Assembly (NCBI RefSeq): GCF_048544455.1
Contig: NC_133534.1
Coordinates: 35,774,217-35,838,216, forward strand
From: Silene latifolia
Taxonomy: Eukaryota; Streptophyta; Magnoliopsida; Caryophyllales; Caryophyllaceae
Reading direction: 5' to 3'
DNA length: 64,000 nucleotides
In this document: positions 19,901-31,378 of the stretch, piece by piece
Layout: every line of letters starts with the position of its first letter
Numbering within the stretch: the first letter of the stretch is position 1
Translations under genes and position numbers: made by a program
Notes under the pieces: generated by a model
What the model was told of the DNA's origin: nothing
The model's input: only the letters and a program-made list of their open reading frames with translations
Database searches by the model: none

Positions 19901-20118
19901 TATACCACTGCCTCGGTGATTGTTTTAGCCCATATAAGGACTTCTTCAGCTTACAAGCGTAGTCTTCTTTACCCGGAACATGGAAACTGTCTGGCTGAGT
20001 CATATATATCTCTTCTTCCAACTCTCCATGTAGGAAAGCTGTCTTCACATCTAGCAGTTCAAGTTCTAAATCTTGATGTGCAACTATTGCTAGTAACACT
20101 CTGATGGAAGTATGTCTA
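19901..20118 (-). pseudogene. Copia-2 reverse transcriptase, N-terminal fragment
   Basis: Reads RHTSIRVLLAIVAHQDLELE, then DVKTAFLHGELEEEIYMTQP and KSLYGLKQSPRQWYKR, core copia RT. Upstream it is joined without any spacer to 5' LTR sequence. Downstream it is split by the Tekay-like remnant at the AAAGG target site. Confidence 0.85.
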
Positions 20119-20179
20119 ACCCCCGCATAGTCGTTCGAAGCGGCGACTAACAGAATCAAGGCATAAACCCAACAACAAC

Positions 20180-20440
20180 CAATCTTGCTTTATATCTCTC
20201 AACTGTCCCATCTGGTTTGAACTTGACCTTATAAACCCATTTGGCTCATATGGCTTTCTTTCCTACAGGTAAGGGGGTGGGGATCCAAGTATGATTGTCT
20301 TCAAGTGCCTTTACCATGGCCTCCTGCCAATGTGGATTATCCTTGGCTTGGGCATATGAAGATGGCTCATAGACTCCCATCACAGCATTAAGAGAAGCTA
20401 TATACTCTGAAGAATAAGTAGTCAGATCTTGCTGATGCAA
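20180..20440 (-). pseudogene. Copia-1 reverse transcriptase, N-terminal part
   Basis: Shows YAQAKDNPHWQEAMVKALED, then VYKVKFKPDGTVERYKARLV, the copia RT start. It is cut at GTTGT by Copia-2. The rest resumes at 16725 with VKGYNQVEGKDYKHTFSPVA. Confidence 0.85.
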
Positions 20441-21709
20441 AACTGAAAAAACTCAACTATCTGATGAGACATTATCAGCAGAAGATGCAACATTAGACAA
20501 GGATTGTGGCAAACCCTTACAAACAAAATCTTGTAACCCTGATGGAGGCTTTCTGACTCTATCTTATCTCCTAAGGACAGGAGTTGAAGGAGCGGTAGAA
20601 TTAGAAGGTGATGTTGAAATTGAATTGTGAGAAGAATTAAGAGTTGTACTATTATTATGTGAAGTATTACTTGGGGAAGAATGATGAGGACTAATAGTAT
20701 CATTATTATTAACAATATTAAGAGAACTATTATTTGCTGAGTTTGTATTATATGGAATATCAGTAGTACTATTATCATTATTACTATGAACATAATCATT
20801 TTGTAAAAAAGGAAAAGAATGTGAAGTGTTCAGAATAGGTAAGAAAAAAGCAGGAATGGCTTTAGTTTTGTGTGAATCATCTTTATATGAAAATGAATCT
20901 TCTTTGAAAATGACATCTCTGCTCACAATGAACTTATGTGACTGGATATCATACAGCTTGTATCCCTTTTGTGCAAAAGGATATCCCAAATGAATAAACT
21001 TCTCGGCTCTAGGATCCATTTTATTCCCAGTTTTAATAGCAGCATAACACAAACACCCTATAACCCTCAGGTGTTCATAGTCAGCAGACTTTCCAAATAA
21101 TACCTCAACTGGAACTCTTCAATGCAGAATAGAAGAAGGCATTAAATTTATTAGATGAGTAACAGCTAGGACCATTTCTCCCCAGAATATCTTAGGTAAA
21201 CGTGCCTGAATCCTCAAGGCAAGTGCATTGTCTAATAGGTGCTTGTGCTTCCTCTCAACTCTTTCATTTTGTTGAGGGTTGCCAGGTAAACTCTTTTGAT
21301 GCACTATACCATATTCAGCTAATAACAAACCACACTCTGCCTGAACAATTTCAGTCCCATTATCATTTCTAACGACTTTGACTTTGGTCTGAAACTGAGT
21401 GTTCACATAAGCAAGAAGATGCACTATAGTTTAAGCTACCTCAGTTTCATACTTTAGGAGAGTTGTCCAAGGCACTCTACTATAATCATCAACAATAGTG
21501 AAGAAATATGATGCTCCAGTAACAAATTTTGTCCTATATGGACCTCACAAGTCTACATGGATTAAGGCAAAAGGTGTTGCAGCAATGGAATGACTAATAA
21601 GAAAGGGTAACTTGTGATGTTTGGAAAGAATGCAAGTTTCAGAGTGAAAATTATGACTTTTATTAATTGCAGAGTACATAGGTACATGTAACAATTTTGT
21701 CAAAGATAC
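20441..21709 (-). pseudogene. Copia-1 integrase and downstream linker, with several stops
   Basis: Integrase core residues are visible: HVDL near 21545, VRNDNGTE near 21350, and NERVERKHKH giving the last acidic residue. The Trp after HVDL is a stop (21545). Further stops occur near 21425 and 21119. The C-terminal part includes GCLCYAAIKTGNKMDPRAEK, then a Ser/Asn/Thr-rich linker of low complexity (20580-20880). Confidence 0.8.
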
Positions 21710-21858
21710 AGTAACACCCCCATATACCAAAGTGCCTTACCAAGGACCACCTTAATACATAGAGGTACTACCATCTCGGTTGCCCGAGGTAAAGTATATC
21801 AAATAGACCATCAAAGAACATTTATTAAAAGTACAAAACTGTTTAATCAAATACAACC

Positions 21859-23557
21859 TGATTGATACCGTCGTCAGGTACCAAAAATAAATACCTAGCT
21901 ACTACTAACAGAAGTCAGCGGTAAGTAGGGTCGATCTCCACAGGGAGGCGATCACTATCTACTCGTCAATTCGGTCTGTCTATGGTCACAGGATGGGGGT
22001 TTGAATCGATTTAACTAAACTAATGAGATTAAGGCAAGAGAAAAGGTTAAGAGGAATTAATAAGAGAGAAAGGAAAACTAGGATTGTCGGTTCATCAATG
22101 AATGTCAGTTAATTGCAGCTAAGGTCACAGATCAGTCGATGTGTCGGTCTAAGGGGCAACGAATATCTCCGTACGGTCTCAATTCGCCCTAAAATACTAT
22201 TAGCTTAGCTTCCGCCCTCACTAAAGCATCCTATTGTTCACTGCAGGTCTCGGCCGTTCCAACCTTCCGGTCTAGGTCAAGGCTTACCAAGGTTAATTAA
22301 GCTAAGTGCATTGATTCAAATAGCTAGTTATAATTAATGGCAGTGATTAACAACATAGACAAAACAACAGTGAAGGATCTGTAACCTAGTTAGCAATTAA
22401 CATCAGTTCACTGACTCCCCTAAATCCTAGTAGGGAAATTAGCTAGACATAACAAATAAAATAAAAGCAGAAGATGAAGAAGTAAATAACATTGCAAAAT
22501 AAAGAGAGAATAGAGAAAGAATTACTAAAATAAGATCCAGAAGAAAGGCAGTGTTCAACAGAGAGAAAGGGAAAAGATTAAATGTATGAGGTCCTGTAAA
22601 AGTGATCTGTCGTCTGTCCTATGTATAGGAAAGACAAATTATTTGACCTAAAAACGAAATAAGACTGAAAAAGCCCGAGCCCAATAGAAAACCACTCGAT
22701 CGAACAATTAGAATCACTCGATCGAACAGATTCCTGGCAAAACCTCTCGATCGAGTAGAAAACCTACTCGATCGAGGAACTCCAATTATGCGCATTTCGA
22801 TCGAACATAAATGTTACTCGATCGAAGACTTCTTCTATCCAAAACTACTCGATCGACCACAAAAGCTTTCGATCGAATGACTTGGACTCAACCAGCTACT
22901 TGTTTAGTTGATTTCAGCATTGACTTGTTTATTTAGCTTCTGAAATGACTTCACGCATCCCATAACAACGGTATTTCCGCTCCAAATCTACTCATCCTCC
23001 AAATGCATGCAAAACGGACGATAAAAGGCTTGATTCCACCACTTTCAGGTCCATTCCTGAAAATAAAGCAAAACAAACCAAAGTCGAATATTCGGGGCAT
23101 TTCGTAGCATAAAACTACGAGGATAGCGTAGAAATACGTGCATAAAGAGGCCTAAAAAGACTATATAAAATGGACGTATCAAATCTCCCCAAACCAAACC
23201 TTTACTCGTCCTCGAGTAAACTAAATGCAAACTAAGGAACGGATAAGAAAACTCAGAGCTAGCTACAAATTCCCACTTAAACAAGTTTAATGCAGCGAAC
23301 TAACACTTATAGCAAATCAGTCAAATGCAAACGAGTTATAGGATGTCCATAATAAAGCTGAACCGTCGACCTTACAAGACCTTTAAAATTGGACTCTCAC
23401 GGGCCACTCTTCTCTCATGAAGCAAAGGGTGAACATATGAATGTAAGAGAGAGAAATATAGTCGCTCACCTAAACTACGACATATGTGACACTTTAAAGA
23501 GAACCTTGTAACCCACTGCAAACTCAATCCCCCTGCGATGCAAATTCGCAGAACTCT
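21859..23557 (-). mobile_element. Tail and 3' LTR of another LTR retrotransposon joined into the Tekay-like element
   Basis: The LTR spans 21859-23181 (1323 bp, TG...CA, inner ends GATACG/CGGTATC), with purine tract GGTTTGGGGAGATT next to it on the minus strand, then about 375 bp of internal sequence without recognisable domains. No 5' LTR or target duplication. The LTR holds about ten copies of CTCGATCGA-type palindromes (22690-22880). Family not identified; gypsy is likely from context. Confidence 0.72.
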
Positions 23558-24409
23558 TTTGCCGCATTCATCTTTTGTCGAATCAAGTGCACTTACTCAA
23601 CCATATCTTGTACCATTTGTGGTCCCAAAACCACAGCTTCAGCGCTATCGTCCCAATACACCGGACTCCTACACTTCCTCCCATACAACGCCTCAAAAGG
23701 TGCCAACCCAATGCTCGTGTGATAGCTGTATGAAAACTTTATCAAATTCAGCCTATCTTCCCAACTCCCATCGAACTCCAATACACAAGCTCGCAACATG
23801 TCTTTTAAGGTCTTGATAGTCCTTTCCGTTTGACCATATGTCGCAGGATGAAATGCCTTACTCATCTTTAAGGTAGTCCTCATCAGTTCCTGTAACTCTT
23901 GCCAAAACCGTGATATAAATCTCGCATCTCTATCTGACACAATGTCTTTTGGTACCCCGTGTAACCGCACCACATGTTTCCTGTACCCAAGAGCGAGTTG
24001 AATCTTACTTCAAGTATCTTTCATTGGAATAAAATGAGATGATTTTGTCAGACAATCAACAATTACCCAAATCATATTTTTTTTTTTGCTGAGTCCTTGG
24101 TAATCCCACGATGAAATCCATAGAAATCGATTCCCATTTCCATTCCGGCACCTCAAGTGACTGAATCTTACCGTGTGGTCTTCGTTGCTCCCCCTTTACC
24201 CTCTGGCAAGTCAAACACTTAGGCACAAATTCTGGTATCTCTTTCTTCATACCGGGCCACCAAAACATCTTCTTTAAGTCCTTATAAAGCTTATCACCAC
24301 CCGGATGTACCGAATAAGGAGTGAAATGAGCCTCCGTCATAATCAACTTCTTCAACTCAGTATCATTAGGCACACACCACCTCCCATCTAATCGAACACT
24401 CCCATCTCT
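23557..24409 (-). pseudogene. Tekay-like integrase, broken and truncated
   Basis: The HHCC zinc region is visible (EAHFTPYSVHPGGDKLYKDL, then CLTCQRVKGEQRRPHG), then the DDE core with SMDFIVGLPR, IVSDRDARFISRFW and the acidic third residue in YGQTERTIKTLK. It ends at HLIRQKMNAA where foreign sequence begins (23557). Frames differ before and after about 24050. Confidence 0.82.
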
Positions 24410-26520
24410 ATGAATAGAAAATCTCGAAACTGTATCATGCCCTACCCTTGTCTTCCACTCCTGAATCTTGGGATCAAGTTCCTGTTTCCTTTTTATGAGT
24501 TCCTGTTTCCTTTTTATGTCATCATAAAGCTCAGGCTAGATAGTCAAATCACCGATGGAATCCCTCTTGTGAATCATGTGAATCCCCATCTTAGTCATCT
24601 CATTCTTCAATTTCATCAGTGACATGACAGTGCATAGCGAATGCACACTCTTTACACTCAAGGCATCTGCGACCACATTAGCCTTCCCCTCATGATAGAC
24701 GATCTCCATGTCATAGTCCCCGATCAGCTCCATCCACCTTCTCTGGCGCATGTTCAGCTCCTTTTGAGTGTAGATGTACTTTAAACTCTTATGATCTGAA
24801 AACACCTTAAAGGTTGCCCTGTACAGGTAATGTCTCCAATTCTTTAGAGAAATACAACCGCACCGAGCTCCAAATCATGAGTAGGATTGTTCTCCTCATA
24901 CGGCTTCAACTGCCTCGAAGCATAGGCAATAACCTTTCCATTTTGCATCAAAACACAACCCAACTCATTCTTAGAAGCATCGAAATAAACCTCGAAGTTC
25001 TCACTTCCCTCAGGCAAAGCTAGAACGGGAGTTGTAGTCAAACACTCCTTTAATGTTTGAAACGCCATCTCACAACTTTCTCCCAGTGAAATCTAGTCTC
25101 TTTCCTCATCAAATTTGTCATAGGTCTAGCGATCTTAGAGAAATATTTCACGAACCTCTTGTAGTAGCCAGCTAAACCCAAGAAACTCTAAATCTCAGCA
25201 ACATTCTTTGGTGCTTCCCAGTTTGACACCGCCTCGATCTTACTAGGATCCACCGACACACCATCTTTTGAAATCACATGACCCAAAAAGGCCACCCTCT
25301 CTAACCAGAACTCACACTTAGATAACTTAGCATATAGCTGATTATCTCGCAAAGTCTGCAGTACTAACCTCAAGTGCTCCTCATGATCTTCCTTAGTCTT
25401 AGAATCTACCAACATGTCATCAATGAAAACCACCACAAACCTGTCCAAAACGGACTAAAGATCCGGTTCATAAGATCCATGAACACTGCCGGTGCATTAG
25501 TCAACCCGAAAGGCATCACCACATCCTCATAGAGACCATACCGCGACCAAAACGCTGTCTTATAAATATCCTCATCTGCAATCCTCAACTGATGATAACC
25601 CGGCTTCAGATCAATCTTGGAAAACACTCCGGCTCCACTCAACTGGTAAAAAAGATCATCAATCCTCGATAAAGAGTACCAGTTCTTCACGGTAACATAG
25701 TTTAACTCTCTGTAATCGATGCACAACCTCATACTACCGTCCTTTTTCACGAATAGAACTGGTGCACCCCAAGGCAATACACTAGGTCAGATGTATCCCT
25801 TATCCAATAACTCGTTCAGCTGCTTCTTCAAATCCTCCAACTCTTTTGGTCCCATACGGTACAGAGCCTTAGATATAGGTCTCGTCCCCGGTTTAAGCTC
25901 AACACTGAAATCAATGTTCCTCTTAGGAGGTAACCTTGGTATCTTCTCCGAAAAGACATCACCGAACTCATTAACCACTGGTATCTCTTTTACCGACGGC
26001 CCCTCCATCCGAGTATCCCTCACATGGAAAAGGATCATAGGACACCCCTTCCTCAAACATGACTTTAACGTCATAACTGCAATCATCTTCACCTTGGGTT
26101 TTACAACAAACCCCCGATATGACACTTGACTCCCTTAGGCCCCTTTAAAGACACTTTATTTTGACGACAGTCTATCTTGGCCTCATACCTACCCAACCAA
26201 TCCATCCCAAGTTCCTAACTATGACCTTAAACCCATCCATAGGAAACTCAAGTAAATTAACTGGTAAGTCCACTAGCCTAACCACCATAGACACCACTTT
26301 ATACAACTTATTACAAGACACTGACTCCTCTGATGGTATAAACACATTATCCCTGACCAACACATGGTATACTTAACCCATAGTTAAGGCATGACCCTTA
26401 AACACAAACGAGTGGGTTGCCCCCGAATCAAACAAAACGAAAGTTAGTTTATTATTAACAAGAAAAGTACCAGTGACAACATGCACATCATCCTCAGCCT
26501 CCTATTTGCCCATCATGAAG
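24410..26520 (-). pseudogene. Tekay-like protease, reverse transcriptase and RNase H, multiply disrupted
   Basis: Protease active site LFDSGATHSF lies near 26430. RT contains [53 protein letters not shown] and [11 protein letters not shown] (catalytic IDD). RNase H shows [20 protein letters not shown] and FSDHKSLKYI. A stop at 25787-25789 and frameshifts near 25445, 25080 and 24800 make it non-coding as a whole. Confidence 0.85.
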
Positions 26521-26740
26521 AGTTTGTCACTGTTCTTCTAACCTCCTCCTGGACCGTAGTCGTTGATGTAGTAGGCTTAGACGCCAAATTCTGAGTCACA
26601 CTGTTATTCAGGCGCTGATAGGATCCACCATTTTTGCGGTTATAGCCGCCAATTTTGTTGCCCTAACCTGCCTGGTTGTTCCATGACCCAGCTAGCCTGT
26701 TACTCGCCAAACTCTGGCTCGGAGTTTGCGAGTAATTCCC

Positions 26741-27729
26741 CTAATAAGATCTCGAAAAGCCTCTTCCTCCCCTTACCACACTCGTACACTCATACCGTTT
26801 ATGACCTGATCCACCACAGTTGTAGCATAGCAAGGTTGAGTTGTCGCTCGTACTCCGACCACCTCTTCCCCACGCACGAGATTCCCCACCATAACTAGAG
26901 CCTCCAGAATAAGTCCTAGCTTGGCTGTGGTTACCACGTTTGTGGCGTGATTGGTTGCCACCCTCACTCTCAGCTTTCTTCTTCTCATACCCTTTTTTCC
27001 TGGCCTCCTTGGCCATATCAACCAACCTCTATGTATGACCCACTCTCTCGTAGACATATTTCAGATCGGAGATCACCTCGGCTGGTAGATTTTCCATAAT
27101 CTTTAGTGCTAGCCCTTTCTCAAAGCGGGGAGCCAAACTCTGTTGACTCAGTTGCATGTCTTCTGCATAGCGCGACAGTTCGATGAACCTGTTATAGTAC
27201 TCAGTCACGGTCATGCTGTCGATCATAGTAAAAGTATCAAACTCGGTCCTCAACTTTGCACGTATGTGCTCTGGAACGAAGTGGTCCCTCATCGCCCTCT
27301 TGAATCCTGCCCAAGGAATTGCAGGTTGGCCCAAATTCCTATATTATGCCCGTGCTCATTTCCTCTCATTACGCCACCATACCGCAGCCTCATCTCTCAG
27401 ATAGAATGCAGCCTGTTCCACCATTATCTCCGCCGGATAATGAATCACTTCCAACACTCTCCATCTCCCGGTGCCAATTGTCGAGCAGCATAGGCTCGCC
27501 GATGCCTTTATAAGTGGTAAAGTTAAAGCGGGAAATGGTGGTGTTTAAACGGGATGCATCCACCGCTTTCTCCCCCCGTCCCCACATTCATAAGTGCCTC
27601 AATGAGTGCCTCTTGCTGCTCAATCATCCTAGCTATCTCATCAAGGCTCATCTCCAAAGCCTGGATATAAGCGGCTGATCTCTTTGGCGATATTTTTGAG
27701 CTAATATAACCAAGACAAACGTAAGCCAA
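26741..27729 (-). pseudogene. Tekay-like gag, frameshifted
   Basis: Capsid region PAIPWAGFKRAMRDHFVP, then FIELSRYAEDMQLSQQ and EVISDLKYVYERVGHT is typical gypsy retrotrans_gag. Downstream are a basic Gly/Arg/Ser-rich stretch and the zinc knuckle CYNCGGSGHKRYEC. The N-terminal part (MSLDEIARMIEQQEALIEAL, near 27650) is in a different frame, so at least one frameshift separates it. Confidence 0.8.
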
Positions 27730-27764
27730 AGCCTACGGCTCAAAACAAATATCACATCTGCCAA

Positions 27765-28040
27765 AGAGGTACTCGGTCGAGTATATTGACTACTCGGCCG
27801 AGTATTCCGACTCCAGTAGCTGATCTAAAATGCACATAAAGCATACTCGGTCGAGTACCTCATGTACTCGGTCGATTACTCCTCACTCGATTGAGTACTG
27901 CCTCTACTCGGCCGAGTGGTCATATTCCAATAGCTACTGCCAAATGCACAAGTACCCTCACTTTGTCGAGTGACAGGTTACTTGGTCGATTACCCTCTAC
28001 TCGGTCGAGTACTTGCCATGCTCGGCCGAATCATGCCAAA
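27765..28040. repeat. Array of TACTCGGTCGAGTA-type palindromes in the Tekay-like leader
   Basis: At least eight imperfect copies of TACTCGG(T/C)CGAGTA spaced by 15-40 bp, upstream of gag. The same palindrome, with A or G at the middle positions, recurs in LTRs at 19450-19600, 22690-22880 and 30465-30610. Confidence 0.85.
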
Positions 28041-28454
28041 AACGATCACCCAATACACAAACACCAAGTAAAAGTACTTAAACACAAATTAACAGCCTAT
28101 TTACATGTTTCTATACCATGAACGATAAAATGCACACAACCAATCATACACATTATGCTTTTCTATATCACATCTATTACTCCACAACATATGCATCTAA
28201 TTCATACCATCTTGAACCACAACATGGTCATCCACTCTAGTTATACACGGATATATACAAACATACACCGATCCCCAAGACACACTCGATAGTGACCGAC
28301 TCGAATTTTATGGGCAAAATTGCGGTTTTGAGACGTCTCTCAAACCTTTGTGGTAGCTCTAAACAATTCCTACCTGGATTCATTTTAGTTAATCACCCTA
28401 TATTTACTTTGTTCATTGGTTTTATGATCCAAAATCGCCGCTCTAATTCTACTT

Positions 28455-30642
28455 TATAACACCCCTATATACCAAAGTGTCTTACCAAGGACCACCTTAG
28501 CAGATAGAGGTACTACCATCTTGGTTGCCCGAGGTAAAGTATATCAAATGGACCATCAAAGAACATTTATTAAAAGTACAAAACTCTTTAATCAAATACA
28601 ACTAGATGTCAAACCAAAAACTGTTTACAACTCCGAAACCAACCAAAAGAAACTAATGTTTAAGCGACACTGGAAGCTAGCTAAAGGAATGGTGATGACT
28701 CGGCCCCATCCGTAACCCGCGAGCTACATCCACATCCATTACCTGTTAAACCAACTGCTCACCATCCCCGAATGGATCACCACAATTTTGAAAACAATAA
28801 ACGGGGTCGGTCAACCGCATAACACAAATAAAAACTCACAACAATGTAATCTAAAACACACAGTAACCAATTAATCCTCCAAACTCCATCAATCATCAGT
28901 AACCGACTACACACCAAAATGTGTAGCCCTGCCAGGTTACCCATCGAGACAGATAACCCATACCGTCAGTGGGGGACCGCAGCCTTGGCCACCAAATCCC
29001 CGCTCATCGCAACGAACGAACTCAGATCATTAATATGCACATCCCCCTTATGATGGGAGCCACAAGAGGCGAACATTGGGTTGGAACCAGCTCCCGAAAA
29101 TGGTCTCCAAACATTAACCAATCAGCAATATAATCTCAATCACAATAATAATCATGCCAACCAATCAATCAATACCACATCTTATAATCAATTACACAAT
29201 CAACTGAGTAGGAAAACCCTACCTTATCACGATCCATGCTAGAAGGCCTCCTTTAGGAAGTCCTCACCTAGTATGATATCATACAATCAATAACCATACA
29301 TAATAAGGCTATCATCCTAAAACCCCCAAATCACCCAATTAGGGTTCGTAAATCTATAACCAAAATATCAATAAACAAAAGGGTAAAAATTACTTACTGA
29401 TCAAATCGACGCGGAGATGAAAGAAACCCCCAAATCTAAGAACCTTAGCCTTGTAAATGATGAAGATAGTTGGAGAGCAGTGTTACGTAGTTTAGAGTTT
29501 GAGAAAAGTGATTAAGAACTAATTATAAAATGATTAAGCTGATAACACGACTTATATATACTTCTCCAATTATTTTAATCAAACCGCGGAAAAATAACCT
29601 GTAACACCCCGACCCAAACCTAGGGTTGGGCGCAGTCACTCACGGTAGCTTGCCAGGCTGTGTACATGGCCCACAAATCAACACGGGTCCTTTATAGCGC
29701 ATTTTATCCTCACTCATGCGTATCCCGGGAACCTTTTCAGAAGGTCACCCATCCTAAGACTACTCTCAGCCAAGCACGCTTAACTGTGGAGTTCTTTCGC
29801 ATGGATAACAAGAAAAGAAAGTGTACTTTGTTGATATGAGTAGTATTTTCAATCCCTTTAAGCACTAGTCAGATTTTAAGCCTATCAATGGACCTCATTA
29901 AGGGGGTACCCCACCCGAATAACATCTTCGGTTCAGTGGAGTATTACACACTCCCACTTGAAGAACGCAACATCCTCGTTGCGCCTGTTAGAATTTGATC
30001 GAAACCGAGCCAAACCTAGAATCCTCCCCCACTAGGTTGGTCACCCGTGTACTCCAGACCACAGGGTTACCAGACGGTCGCAGGGTTGCTCTGATACCAC
30101 TTGTAACACCCCGGCCCAAACCTAGGGTCGGGAGTGGTCACTCACGGTAGCTTTCCAGACTGTGTACATGGCCAACAGATCAACACGGGTCCTTTTCAGC
30201 GCATTTTTTTCCTCATTCATGCGCATCCCGGAAACCTTCCTAAGAGGTCACCCATCCTAAGACTACTCTTAGCCAAACACGCTTAATTGTGGAGTTCTTT
30301 CGCATGGATAACCAGAAAAGAAAGTGCACTTTGTTGATATGAGTATTATTTTTAATCCCTTTAAGCACTATTCATATTTTAAGCCTATCAATGAACCTCT
30401 TTAAGGGGATACCCCACCTGAGTAACATCTTCGATTCAGTGGAATATTACATAACCCCTCAAACCGAGTACTCGGTCGAGTACCTGAGGTACTCGGCCGA
30501 GTACGACCTACTCGACTGAGTTCCTCTCAACTCGGCCAAGTGCATCCAAGACAGAAGCCTGTTTAAAAGTACTCACGATTTACTCGACCGAGTATGGTCT
30601 ATTAGGCCGAGTAAACTAAGACCAGGAAACCGTAGTATTACA
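28455..30642 (-). repeat. 5' LTR of the nested Tekay-like element, carrying a TRIM
   Basis: Plus-strand start TATAACACCCC (mutated TGTAACACCCC) to GTAGTATTACA. Without the TRIM it is about 1.34 kb. Its first about 145 bp match 21710-21858. The outer end carries TACTCGGCCGAGTA-type palindromes (30465-30610). Confidence 0.82.
29600..30451 (-). mobile_element. TRIM: 852-bp miniature LTR retrotransposon, structurally complete
   Basis: LTRs 29600-29948 and 30102-30451 (about 350 bp each, TGTAACACCCC...ATTACA) enclose only 153 bp. The minus strand shows a PBS TGGTATCAGAGCAACC (plus 30084-30099) two bases from the 5' LTR, and a purine-rich tract AAGTGGGAGTG beside the 3' LTR. The duplication TAACC flanks it (29595-29599, 30452-30456). 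No coding capacity, so it depends on enzymes from another element. It sits in the LTR of the Tekay-like element. Confidence 0.93.
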
Positions 30643-30647
30643 GATAC

Positions 30648-31378
30648 ATTGCCTAACCTAGCATGAGCTAGGTGTACATCTGCACTAGAAAAAGTAGGGC
30701 TAGCAGCACAAGCTGTGTGAGTGGCAACAAAAGTATTACAAGATATGCTAGTATTTCTCTTATTTTTATTATATCTAAGTCTATATACTCCTACAACTTC
30801 TTTCCAACATAGATGATCCTTCAGTGGTAGGGTCCTGTACAGTACATCTAGTGACACTAAAGAAGACATGTAATCTTGTATAAGATAATAGCCTTCCCAT
30901 AGACATCTAATGATGCTTAAATTTAGGGCAAGTAGAGCACATTCCTTAACATCAACTCATCAGTCAACATGACATCTCCAACCATTCTAACAATCTTCAC
31001 AGTACCATCAGGTAGAGTAATTTTAACAGGATTATCCAAAAATCTTTGAGAAATCAACAAAGTCTGATCATAGGTCATATGATCAGATGAACCCGAATAA
31101 AAACTCCAGGAATAATAATCAACATGTTCATTATCTACTATTGCATTTATAACGGTAGTGGCCAGAGCTGTACTTATAAAGTTCACAGAATGAGAACTTT
31201 GAGATTGAGATCCCTGGGTTCTGAACTCCAGAACATCTCCTGACTTGACAGCTTTGACAAACTATTTGAAGATATTGACTTGAATATCTTCATCATCAAA
31301 CTGATCTTCTTCTTCAAGTGGATTGTCAGTGTCAACATTTGCAGCATACTTCCTTTCATCAGGTCCTCTATTGTTCTT
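30648..31378 (-). pseudogene. Copia-1 protease and GAG-pre-integrase region, inactive
   Basis: The protease site reads YSGSSDHMT where copia proteases have D-[ST]-G; the catalytic Asp is Tyr. It continues to DGTVKIVRMVGDV, then through stops and frameshifts to HARLGNVS at the Tekay-like insertion. Sequence homology resumes at 21704 with SLTKLLHVP. Confidence 0.75.

Larger units (their letters stand above)
16726..20174 (-). mobile_element. Copia-2: internally deleted Ty1/copia element nested in Copia-1
   Basis: Flanked by ACAAC (16721-16725 and 20175-20179). The 3' LTR is 16726-17052, preceded on the minus strand by purine tract AAGGTGGAGATT. Of the 5' LTR only about 56 bp remain (20119-20174), fused directly to RT codons, so PBS, gag, protease and integrase are missing. 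A Tekay-like remnant (18242-19895) is inserted in its RT. Confidence 0.88.
21710..30642 (-). mobile_element. Tekay-like Ty3/gypsy (chromovirus-type) element nested in Copia-1
   Basis: The duplication GATAC flanks it (21705-21709 and 30643-30647). The 5' LTR is 28455-30642 (including a TRIM at 29600-30451). Of the 3' LTR only 21710-21858 remain. A degenerate PBS resembling TGGTATCAGAGC abuts 28455. Gag, protease, RT, RNase H and integrase lie in order on the minus strand. The integrase C-terminus, any chromodomain and most of the 3' LTR are replaced by the tail of another element (21859-23557). Confidence 0.88.

Noticed and set aside
20422-20799. Hydrophobic Ile/Leu-rich minus-strand frame resembling a membrane protein
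   Set aside because: It is an alternative frame of the AT-rich Ser/Asn linker of the Copia-1 polyprotein, with no membrane-protein pattern.
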